IMG/VR virus record: IMGVR_UViG_3300013101_000005
Location: 34,632-98,631 of that record
From: a virus
Direction: 5' to 3' (one strand)
Length of the DNA stretch: 64,000 nucleotides
The notes under the pieces were generated by a model that saw only the letters and a list, made by a program, of their open reading frames with translations, was not told the DNA's origin and made no database searches. This document shows positions 24,076 to 33,800 of this stretch, one piece after another. Numbering within the stretch: position 1 is the first letter of the stretch; each line of letters begins with the position of its first letter. Both the position numbers and the translations under genes were made by a program.

Positions 24076-24852
24076 ATGGCTATAAGCGGTTCTTTTATTA
24101 ATAAACCTGGTGCTATGGATAAGGCACGTGCTGCTTTAAATAAATCTGGTCTAATTTTCTATTTTTCAGTTAGTTCATTAGATATAGAAAATGAGTTAAG
24201 AAAATTTAATAATGCTCTTGCATCTGATTTACTTAAAGAATTAAAAGCAAAGAAACCTGCAAAAGTAATACAAAAGAAATCAGAAGCTAGGTTACTTGGA
24301 AGAGTTTCTGCAAGTTCACAAAGAATTATGTCTATAATGGCAGCTATGAAGAGAAATACAAGATATACTACCTATAGTGGTCGTGAGACAAAACATGTAG
24401 GTAAGGCAAGAAATATTAGAATGCAAATGTTTGATATTAAAGAATTAGATAAAAAGACTAATCTTAATAAATTAGATAAGTACTTTCCACAAAAACATAT
24501 TGCGCCTCTTCATGATAATCCAATGCGAAACTTAAGTTCGGCAGCTTATAAATATAGAGGTATGGTAAAATTCTCTTTGTGGAGAATGTTTGAGTACAAA
24601 ACAAAAGGCTCATATCGTATTCCTTTAAGAGCAGAAGGCCCACTTCATTTTACAGTAGACAGTGATGGTCATAGTACTTGGAAAGTCCAGCGTACTGTAA
24701 ACTGGACTACACGTGGAGGCGGCATTGCTAGATCTGCTTATTTTATGTTAGATGATAGTAGAAAAATGTATAAAAGAGATCAAGGTGTTTTTGCAAGAGC
24801 AATTGGGTATGGTGTCCAAAAAATTATCAAAAACAAGACGAGGTTTAGATAA
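24076..24852 (+). CDS. Putative tail completion protein
   Basis: A 258-residue very basic protein (many Lys/Arg, e.g. KHVGKARNIRMQMF, SAAYKYRGMVKFSLW) in the position of HK97 gp10-type neck or tail-completion proteins. The C-terminus has ARSAYFMLDDSRKMYK and FARAIGYGVQKIIKNKTRFR. No motif is decisive. One base overlaps the next gene (TAATG). Confidence 0.4.
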   Translation: MAISGSFINKPGAMDKARAALNKSGLIFYFSVSSLDIENELRKFNNALASDLLKELKAKKPAKVIQKKSEARLLGRVSASSQRIMSIMAAMKRNTRYTTYSGRETKHVGKARNIRMQMFDIKELDKKTNLNKLDKYFPQKHIAPLHDNPMRNLSSAAYKYRGMVKFSLWRMFEYKTKGSYRIPLRAEGPLHFTVDSDGHSTWKVQRTVNWTTRGGGIARSAYFMLDDSRKMYKRDQGVFARAIGYGVQKIIKNKTRFR

Positions 24853-25415
24853 TGCAACTTTTTGATGCCAGTACCTTAGGTATAGATATTTTGTGTGAAC
24901 TATCTGTTGGTTGGTTTTTTACTGATTTATTAGATAGTTCCGGATTTCACATAATTTACAGGCCAGATGGAACTACTCCTGTAAATTTCATAAATGGATT
25001 TGCTTGGTTGGATGATCTGGAACGTAAGGATGTAGTAACACGTGCAGATTTTACCGATTACAGGCATCAAATACCCTTGCCAGTGGTATCGTATGATTTT
25101 GTAAGTGATTATGCTGAAAGTATAGAATTAGGTAGTAAAACAAAAAAGAAGACGTATAACCTCTCCTTTATAATTGGGGCAGAAAATAAAGCGCAAGCTG
25201 TTAATTTAGCTAATTTTGTATCTACAACACTGAATGAGAGAGAAGTGCCTATATTAAACTATAATGTGGACGCAAAACCCAAAATTGGTGTTATTTACTT
25301 TGAAGACATAATTACTACTAGACTTTTTGATGTGTTTTCCAAAACAGATCTTGCCAAAAAGTTCTCATTGACCATATCAAGTGATGCGGTTGCTGAGTTT
25401 AACAATAATTTTTAA
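24852..25415 (+). CDS. Putative tail terminator or adaptor protein
   Basis: A 187-residue mixed alpha/beta protein that sits directly before the major tail gene, where tail terminator proteins are usually encoded. It contains a strand IPLPVVSYDFVSDYAES and a regular helix AQAVNLANFVSTTLNER. Assignment is by position and size. Confidence 0.4.
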   Translation: MQLFDASTLGIDILCELSVGWFFTDLLDSSGFHIIYRPDGTTPVNFINGFAWLDDLERKDVVTRADFTDYRHQIPLPVVSYDFVSDYAESIELGSKTKKKTYNLSFIIGAENKAQAVNLANFVSTTLNEREVPILNYNVDAKPKIGVIYFEDIITTRLFDVFSKTDLAKKFSLTISSDAVAEFNNNF

Positions 25416-25442
25416 TAAGAAATTCTCGTAAGGAGGATTAAA

Positions 25443-26753
25443 GTGAGCAAACCTAATGAAATAAGACATCCGCAAGCAGCTTTGCTTGCAGAAGAATATG
25501 TCTGTCAAAGAGTTCAATCTCTCGGGTATACCGCAGATTTGAATTCCGAAGAGGTTCACCAGCTTACAGATGCTAATGTGGTTGAGGTCGTTGATTCAGA
25601 TCCTACGGTTTCTCTCTCAATTGACATCAATGAGTTTGGTTCAATTAATATATATAATCAATTAGCAGGATTTACTGCTTTTCCTACTAGCTTTGATACT
25701 GCTGATGCAAAATATGGGTTTACAGAAGCTACACTTGATAATACAAACCATCGTGATGGTACTATTTCCCATGTTGACTTTGGTGAAATAGGTACTGATT
25801 TCATGGTTCATGTCAAGGAAACCTCAGATGGGACTACTACTAGAGCCTTGTGGTTTAGTAATTGTTTCATTGATAGTCTCTCTGGTACATATCAGGTTGA
25901 TGGTTTCGCTTCAGAATCTGTTTCAATGTCTGGTTCTGCCCAACGGTGGTTCTTAAATGCATGGGCAGGGGCAACTATTGGTTATAGTGAATGGCTTGGT
26001 GTTGGTGGTGTTGATCACTCTATGTCAGATCTAGGTTCTGATGGTTCTGTTTTATATCTTACTGAAGACGGTATTATATTATCAGATAGTCTCTACACTG
26101 TTGCAGCCGCCCAATTTGTACAAGCTGGGGGACATGATTTCCCTGAAGACAGTAGATTCCGTTATATCTATGTTCCTAGTACAGTAGTTTTCCCAACTAT
26201 TCCTCAAGACACTGGTACTCTTATCGGTGGAGTGAAAGAAGGGGAAATTGAGTTGATAATGTGGGATTCTGATTTAAAAGCGGAACCCGGCATTGGTGTT
26301 GACGGTGCTGCTGATATTCAGGCACTTCGGGTACAGTCTATTGATTATGAAATCTCTTTTGATAGAGAAGATTTGAAACAACTGTATACTGGTACTTACT
26401 ATAAGGGCTTGAATACTATTACTGTTACAGCTAGTCTAAATGTCCTTGATTCTGATCTTCAAATGTGGGCTTTAGCTACTGGAAACACTAATAACTATAC
26501 TAATGATATAGTTAATACCATGTCCTTAGCTGATTTTCAATCTATGAGTACTCTTGATGCTCGTATTGATGTCTTTAATACTAAAGACTATTTACTACAT
26601 GCTGGAGATACTCTATTGAAATCCATTACCCTTATTGGGGGCAAGGTTACATCTGTTGGAGATTCCAGAGATGTTCCTGGTCGTGGTAGTCAAACGTTTG
26701 AAGTTCAATTTACTAATGCTCATTTCACTGGAACTGGGCTTGTCGGTAGGTAA
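25443..26753 (+). CDS. Major tail (tube) protein
   Basis: A 436-residue beta-rich, Gly/Thr/Ser/Asp-rich protein with no Cys cluster other than scattered single residues. It starts at GTG 25443 after TAAGGAGGATTAAA. It has the GC-richer codon use of an abundant protein, lies directly upstream of the frameshifted chaperones and the tape measure, and ends in a hairpin, all as expected for the tube protein of a siphovirus. At 436 residues it is large for a plain tube subunit, so it may carry an extra surface domain. A contractile sheath was considered, but only one such protein is present. Confidence 0.7.
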   Translation: MSKPNEIRHPQAALLAEEYVCQRVQSLGYTADLNSEEVHQLTDANVVEVVDSDPTVSLSIDINEFGSINIYNQLAGFTAFPTSFDTADAKYGFTEATLDNTNHRDGTISHVDFGEIGTDFMVHVKETSDGTTTRALWFSNCFIDSLSGTYQVDGFASESVSMSGSAQRWFLNAWAGATIGYSEWLGVGGVDHSMSDLGSDGSVLYLTEDGIILSDSLYTVAAAQFVQAGGHDFPEDSRFRYIYVPSTVVFPTIPQDTGTLIGGVKEGEIELIMWDSDLKAEPGIGVDGAADIQALRVQSIDYEISFDREDLKQLYTGTYYKGLNTITVTASLNVLDSDLQMWALATGNTNNYTNDIVNTMSLADFQSMSTLDARIDVFNTKDYLLHAGDTLLKSITLIGGKVTSVGDSRDVPGRGSQTFEVQFTNAHFTGTGLVGR

Positions 26754-26767
26754 GTTTAATTAAAATT

Positions 26768-26801
26768 ATCTGGGTCAGTTGAGTAATTGACTGACTCAGA
26801 T
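26768..26801 (+). terminator. Hairpin after the major tail gene
   Basis: A 12-base stem (ATCTGGGTCAGT with ACTGACTCAGAT, one G-U pair) around a ten-base loop, in the 101-base gap after the tail protein. No U-run follows, so it is likely a leaky terminator or RNA 3' end protector lowering expression of the chaperones and tape measure relative to the tube protein. Confidence 0.6.
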
Positions 26802-26854
26802 ATTAATAAGGTGTAGTAATACACAGGTATGTAGGTAACTACTTGGAGGATGAT

Positions 26855-27541
26855 ATGACTAAGAAAGTAGAAGAAACTGTTGTTGAGGAAGTTGTTGTTG
26901 AAGAAGAAGAAAAAAAAGAGACTAAAGAAGACTCAGAATTATTTACTGTAATAGCTTCCGGAGAGAAAACTATTACATATACAAAAGAACCCCATGGGTT
27001 TGATCTTGTTGTAAAATTCAAACTACCAACAATGAGTCAAAAAAGTACTGCTGACATGTTATATGCTAAAAAGTATAACAAACTCCTACAAGATGATGAC
27101 CATCTAACAACCTCACAACTATTAGAAACAGCAAGACGGCGTAAAACTTGGACCGAAGAAGACGAAATTCGTGTTACTAAAGTAGACGCTGATATTATAG
27201 ATACTAAAGAGTTAGTACAAGATGAGAAAAATAAAAAGAAAAAGGAAAGTTTAGAGGCTGAATTAGCAGAATTTAGGGAAGAGAAATTTAGGTTGGCACT
27301 AAAAGTTGGACAGATTACAGGGACTTCCATTGAAGTTCTTTCTGAACAAGAAAGAACCAGTTACATGTTAATTAATTGTTTATATGTTATTGATGCGTCT
27401 GGGGAGTCTGCTTTAATGTATCCTACTAGATCCGCTTTGGACGAAGAGCAAGATCTAAAAAGACTAGAAACTGTGTTGCTTGAAGCAAAGAGTTTCTGGT
27501 CTGGTGAAGGCTTATCGGATTTTTTGCACTTAGGCGATTAG
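26855..27541 (+). CDS. Tail assembly chaperone, short form (G-like)
   Basis: A 228-residue acidic protein (ATG at 26855 after GGAGG; the frame begins at a TTG 12 bases earlier). Residues 1-30 are almost all Glu/Val/Lys. A Lys/Glu coiled-coil region follows near 125-150. It is the analogue of lambda gpG: gene order tube - G - GT - tape measure is conserved in siphoviruses. Its last codons contain the slippery heptamer described next. It should coat the tape measure during tail assembly and is not expected in the virion. Confidence 0.8.
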   Translation: MTKKVEETVVEEVVVEEEEKKETKEDSELFTVIASGEKTITYTKEPHGFDLVVKFKLPTMSQKSTADMLYAKKYNKLLQDDDHLTTSQLLETARRRKTWTEEDEIRVTKVDADIIDTKELVQDEKNKKKKESLEAELAEFREEKFRLALKVGQITGTSIEVLSEQERTSYMLINCLYVIDASGESALMYPTRSALDEEQDLKRLETVLLEAKSFWSGEGLSDFLHLGD

Positions 27542-27843
27542 CTAGAAATTCTTTTGTGCAACTAAGATGGAGAGAGAGTTCACGAAGTGGACTTCCTATG
27601 TTCCCTATACAACATGCTTCAGATCTTTCTTACGTCCAGTTGTGGCTCCTGCATTGGGTACAGGTATACGACTGGGCGTTTTCTTTATCAGACAGAGAGA
27701 AACCATCAGACAGCGTTTTAGATGATGATGAAAGTTTTGATGATTGGTATAGATACTATGCCGCACAAAAGATGAGAGACTCTAGACAAGGTACTGCTAA
27801 TCGTAGTAGTAGTAAATCCCACGATAACGTTATAACCTTTTAA
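26855..27843 (+). CDS. Tail assembly chaperone, frameshift fusion (GT-like)
   Basis: A predicted 329-residue product made when ribosomes slip back one base at 27520-27526 and continue in the -1 frame to the TAA at 27841-27843. The -1 frame is open from before the heptamer through 27843, and it has no convincing start of its own (only a GTG at 27556 without a ribosome site). The T part is aromatic at first (SYVQLWLLHWVQVYDW), then acidic and basic by turns. This is the usual way siphovirus GT proteins are made; the T domain recruits tube subunits. Confidence 0.8.
27520..27526 (+). promoter_or_regulatory. Programmed -1 ribosomal frameshift site
   Basis: The sequence T-TTT-TTG is a classic X-XXY-YYZ slippery heptamer in the zero frame (codons GAT TTT TTG). 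It lies 12 bases before the stop region of the short chaperone, and the -1 frame is open across it. A six-base pairing (TTGCAC with GTGCAA) is nearby but overlaps the heptamer, so no stimulatory structure is claimed. Confidence 0.85.
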
Positions 27844-27854
27844 CGGAGATTAAA

Positions 27855-30800
27855 ATGGCCCAAAGTTCAGACACAGCACGCTTTGTAATTACTGGTGAAT
27901 TTAGAAGCGGAGAAATGATAAAGCAATTTGAGGCTTCTATTGGTCAGATGTCTAAAATGGCAAGTGCAAAACTTGGTAAAGTAGGCAAAGAGGTAAGTGC
28001 TTCCGTAGAGAGTGGAATGGTTAAAGGAGCCGAAGCTGCTGGCGGTAAGATGGCTAAAGGAATGCAGAAGGTAAAAACAGAAGCTAAGGGTGCTGGTAAG
28101 AATATTGATGATATGGGCAACAAGATGGATAAGGTTAATGCAGACATATTTACTGCGGTAAAACGTGTCTTATTGTGGGGTACTGCTTCAAGGTTAATCT
28201 ATAACACTTATGGCAAAATAGCTGATGCTGTAAAAGATGTTGTAGAGTTAAATAGAATTCTTGTAAACATTGAAAAAATTCGTCCTGCTGGACTAGATGT
28301 AGATATTATAAGCGAAGATATTTTAGCTAAAGCTAAAAAGTATGGTGTTGCTTTTGCTGAAATTGGCGAAACTCAAAGAACATTCTTCCAGCAAGGTTTT
28401 AAAACAGCGGAAGTTATCAAATTAACAGAGTCACAGTTGTTAGCTGTTACTGCTGCTGGGTTAACCGCTGGTGAAGCCATGGAACTACTTGTTAGTTCTA
28501 TGACTGTTTTTAATATTTCTGCTCAACGTTCCATTACTATTGTTGATAAATTACAAAATGTCCAAGCTAACTATGCGGTGTCTACTCAAGATCTTGCTTC
28601 TGCTATGCGAAGGGTTGGTCCTGTCGCTCAAGAACTTGGTGGAGATATTGATCACTTAATTGGACTTATAACTACACTAAAAGAGTCTACTCGTAAATCT
28701 GGTGAATTTATTGGTACTGCTCTTACTACAATCTTTTCTCGTACTATAACAAGTGTTGGTGCAAGTCAATTACGTAGAATTGGTGTAGATATTAATGAGA
28801 CAGCACAGATATTACGTCCTATAAAAGATATTTTTGATGAAGTAGGCAGAGCATGGGCAAACCTTACTGATCAAGAAAGGATTAGTACTGCGTTTGCTCT
28901 TGGTGCTAGACGTAGATATCCCCAAGTTATTGCTTTGTTTGAAGATTATGCAAAAGCATTAGAAGTGGCGGCTCTTTCAACAAACTCCTTTGGTGCTGCT
29001 CTTATAGCACAGCAAAAAGAAGTGCAATCAGTATCTAGGCAGATGTCTATTGCTACTGAATCAGCTAAACAAGCTGGTATTGCTTTTGTTAAGGCTTTCT
29101 CTTTTTCTGGTAGTATTGAATCAGATTTTAAAAAAATAGCAAAAGCTATACAAGATTTTAATAATTTTGTAAAAAAATCAGCTAGACCTCTAGCAAATAT
29201 GGCTAAATCTCTGGCCTTTTTTGGTACCGTTGCTATTTTAAATGTAAGTCTAGGGGTGTTAGCAAAGAGGATAAGTTGGGTAGGGGTTAGGGCTTTGTTT
29301 GTGGCACCTGCTCTTACTGCCATGTCTGCACAAATGACAATAGCAAGTAGATCCGCTTTTATCTTAGGGAAAGCCATAAATCTTATTGGAGGATTCCTCC
29401 CTTCTATTGTAATTGCAACGATTGCCTTTACAGCACTTGAATACAAAATTAACCGAAATAATAATGCAATTGGGGATTTAAGCGAAGGGTTCCGTGGATT
29501 TTCTGAAGAATCTGAAAGTGTAAAAAGAACTTTAAATGAATATCTTAGTATAGTAAAACAATTTACTCAGGTAGAAGGCCCAAAATCTTTGGTTGATTTT
29601 CTTGGTGCTGATTTTAAAGGAGGTAAAGATAGTATACTTGGTTATATGAAAGCAATAGAAGGAGTTGGGGAAGATTTAGAGGGGGCTAATTTTGAGAAGT
29701 TTAAACAAGCTATACTTGCTGTTCGTGGTCCTACTGCTTCTGTTGAAGAAGCCTTTTATGATCTTTCTCAAGTTATAGGATTTCTTCAAGCTACTAGTTC
29801 TGGATTCAGAAAAGAATTAGAAGAAATGTCTACTCAAGCTAATACCTCTCGTAATATTATTACAGACCTTGCGGTGAGTTTAGCCTCTTTGTTTACAGAA
29901 GGGTCAAGATTCTCATCTGAGGATTTCTTAACAGAAGCCTTTGGTAAAGGAACCCTTGATAATATAGATAAAAGAATACAAGATATTGCAAATGAAATAT
30001 CTAAAGCTGAAAATTCATTTCCTAAAATGTTGTACACAACAGTAGATGAAAGATCAGATTTTGCTGCTTTTCAAGATAGAGTATTTGATGAATTAGAAAA
30101 AGAGTTACTTGCTGGTAATGGAAAATTTGCAGAATTAGCAAGGGAAGGTGGGATTCATGGCACTCTGTTTTTAGATGCATACTTCGCCTCCTTAAGGGAA
30201 TCTATAAATGACTCTCAAGTGGAAGATCAACTTTCACTTTTACAAAGTATCCCTTTCTTTTTACCCCTGCTAATAAAAATAAAAAAACCAACAAAGGAAG
30301 AGTTAAATAAGGCATTTAAAGAAGGAGTTGAAGCTCTATCACCAGAAAACATTGAAAAGTTCTATTTAGACGAATATGGTAAGAAAGCAATAAATCTTCA
30401 AGACTTTATTATACAAACCGGAGATACTGCTGTTCTTGGTTCTATGGCTAAAGATTTAGCAGAGGCATATGATGTTGAATTACCCACTATATTTAAAAGA
30501 TTAGAAGATAGATCAAATAAATTTGGTGGGACTTTATTACAATTACAATTAAAAGTCAGAGCCCTATCTGGTAGTGCTGGTTTCTTAGCAGAAAACATGA
30601 CAACTACTTTTAAGAATTTTGTATTACATACACAAGATTCTGTAAAATTAGCAGAAAGTCTTAAACTTGCTGGTTCCTCCTCTTTATATCTAGGGGGGGC
30701 ATTAGCAAAATTAGACTTTAAAGCAGTTGGATCCCGCCTAAAAGCCTCATTAACTCAATTAGCAAAAGTTGATACTCTTGATGAACAAATAAAATCTTGG

Positions 30801-33800
30801 GAAAGAACAAGAGATGCTTATGAAGAATATTTAGTAGTATTAGAGAAAGATCCAAAGACAACGGGATTAAAAATTCAAGCAGCTATTAAAGAATCTGACA
30901 GATTAAGTCAGAAAATTGCTGATCTTACTGTTGAGCAGGAATTCCTTGCGACACAAACAGAAGAACTAAATAAAACAATTGAAAAAGAAGCGGCAGCTTA
31001 TAAGAACCTGTTTACTTATTTACAGAACATAGAAAATGCTTATGGGATACAAAAAATACAGATACAAGCAAATACTGCTGCTAGAAAAAAAGAAATAAAG
31101 GCAATGGAGCAATACCAACGTGCTCTAAACAAAATAGCAATACAAACAGAAAAATTAGATGTAGGGGGCTCTTTCGCTGAGGATCTTGCCTTAACTGTAA
31201 AGGGCATTACAAAAGATTATCAAGAACAAGCCAAAGCAATTCTTCAAAATATAGCTTTAGATGAGAACAGAACACGTAGTTTAAAAGATACCTTAAAGGG
31301 GTATCATGAGGCTCTTGGGGCAAATAATGCCTTTTTGTTGATATCTAAAAGAATCCTTGGTGTAGATCTTTCTGTAAATAAAACTTATCAAGATGCAGAC
31401 CGTCTACTAAATAATACAAATATTAAAAGAACAGTACAGTACACACATACCTTACGGTTACTTGATTTAAATGAAAAAAATGCAAAATCGCTTGCTAAAT
31501 CAAACAATAATTTAGATCAACAAAAGGCTATTCAAAAAGCAAACCTTGCTGTAATAAACTCAGTAGTTAGTGCAATTGAAGATGCGGCAAAAATTTCCAT
31601 AGAGTTTTCTAGAAATATTGCAGAAGTATCTGCAAGTTTTGCAAGATTAGATAGTGGTGGTAGTTTTGCAAAAGAGCTAAGAATTGAACAAGCATTAATA
31701 AGAAGAGAAACTGAACTAACAACAAAAGAAATAGATGCTCAAATAGCAAAGATAAAGCAAGCAGTTCTCTTAAAACAAAACGAATTAGGTCTAGCTAATG
31801 ATCTACTAAAATCTGATTTCGGTAGAACTGCTACTGTAAAACAGTTGCAACAAGCCTTTGAAGAAATGGACTTAGTACAAAAAGATGGGCTTAATGCAAT
31901 ACAATTACAAGCTGCTGGTCAGTTAGAGGGGTTAGCTGCACAGATAAAAAATCTTAAAGCTACCGAAGACAACCAACTTGCCCTTTCTGAATTAAACAAT
32001 CTTCTTGCAATATCCAACTCATTACATGAAGCAAATTTAGCTTCTATAGATAATTACGCTTCTGGTATCCAAGCCTCAATTGCAGCAACAAGAGAATTTA
32101 ATAGTGAGTCTGCTCAAATTCTTAAAAATTTCCAATTACTTAATAAAGCTGGGGAATTTGGTAGACAATTAAAAGTTGAACTTGGTGGAATAACTAAAGA
32201 ATACAAAATACAAAAAGAAGCAATTGCAGCTACTATTGAATTAACAAAAATAAGATTAAAGAAACAACAGGAAACCGCTGGGTTTTATGACGATGTATTA
32301 CTAGCTGAATTGTCTACTAAAGGTCTTTTAGAAGAGCAATTAAATATTAGAACAGACATTGGTGATGTACAAAAATCCCAACTAAACTCAATTGCTATTG
32401 CTGGTCAACAAGAGCTAGAATCCCTACAAATTCAGAGTAAGCAACTAGACAAACAAAAAGAATATGATTCAGAACTTGAACGGATGAATACTCTTTTAAA
32501 ATTAGCGGCTCGAACTCAATCTGATATTAATGATCTTGCCGCAGGATATGCTAATGCCTTCGGTGATGTTATAAAGAATATTGGTGAAATAATAAATGAG
32601 CGTGGTAGTTTAAGAACAATCCTACAGCCCTTTGCTGATGCCTATATAACAAGTGTCACAAAGAGGCTGTCTACTTCTCTACAAACCTATTTTGATGATG
32701 TATTGGAATCTTCTGTTGGTGGTCAACTAAAAGAACTAGAAGACCAGCTAAAGAAGAAATCAGAGGCAGAACCATACGATCTTGGCGGCGATATCATCCA
32801 ACGTAAGTTGATTGATGGTGCTATTGTTACTGGGAATATTATTAGTGCAAAGATTAAGGAAGCTGTTAGTAATATAATACTAACTCAAGGTGAAGTTGTA
32901 CAAGTAAAGGTAGAAATACCAGAGATTCCCCAGTTAAAACTGGAAGTTCCTGTTTTACCTGCACTTAAAATAGAGGCTCCTGATATCCCTCCTCTATCTT
33001 TTTCTATTCCAGAATTACCTAAACTGGAAATTGAAATTCCTGTTCTTCCTGTTTTAAAGGTGGATCTCCCAGAGATACCACAACTTACTTTTGCTATTCC
33101 TGTCTTTCCTAAATTGCAAGTGGAGGTACCGGACTTACCTGCTCTACAAGTGGACATGCCAAACATACCTCCATTAACAATAGAAATACCAGACTTCCCT
33201 AAATTACAAGTGGAAATACCAGACTTACCTACCTTGTCTGTAGCAATCCCTGATATTCCTTCTGTAACAGTAGAGGTCCCTAGAATACCTCAACTGGATT
33301 TAGTGGTCCCAGATTTACCTACATTAAAGGTGGATGTTCCTGTTGTACCTGATCTAGTTATTCCTGAATTAGAAGAATTTGGTATACGTGTTTTTGAAGT
33401 ACCTACTATAGATGTTAAAATTCCAGAAATACCTCAGGTAACAGTAGCTGTACCAGAATTTCCACAATTAACAATAGCAGTTCCTGAGTTACCTAAGGTT
33501 CTTGTGGATATTCCTAACATACCTCCTGTAGTTGTACCGGACATACCTCCATTAAATATAGTTGTGCCTGACTTACCTACTCTGACTGTTGATGCACCAA
33601 AACTATATAAAATAGCTGTGGAGATCCCCTCGATACCCCAGTTAAAACTATTAGTTCCAGAATTACCTACATTAAGTATTAAAGTTCCTATAATACCTGA
33701 ATTAGAGGCCCCTGTAATACCTCAGTTACAATTAGAGGTTCCTGAGTTACCCAAGGTTGTTGTAGATATTCCTAATATACCTCCTGTTGTGGTACCAGTG

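Noticed and set aside
25443-26753. Contractile sheath protein
   Set aside because: Only one abundant tail protein precedes the chaperones, with no baseplate set recognised; a tube protein of a non-contractile tail fits better.
26753-26855. Sigma-70-type promoter with TTGACT near 26787
   Set aside because: The best -10 candidate is about 21 bases away and poor, and the -35-like bases lie inside the hairpin.
27556-27843. Separate gene starting at GTG 27556
   Set aside because: The frame is open upstream through a classic slippery heptamer and no ribosome site precedes the GTG, so a frameshift product is the better reading.
28946-29446. Minus-strand 166-residue frame
   Set aside because: It lies inside the tape measure core; Ala-rich antisense composition with no ribosome site.
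32885-33166. Minus-strand frame in the repeat region
   Set aside because: It is an antisense shadow of the Val-Pro repeats in the tape measure, with the repeat periodicity and no start signal.
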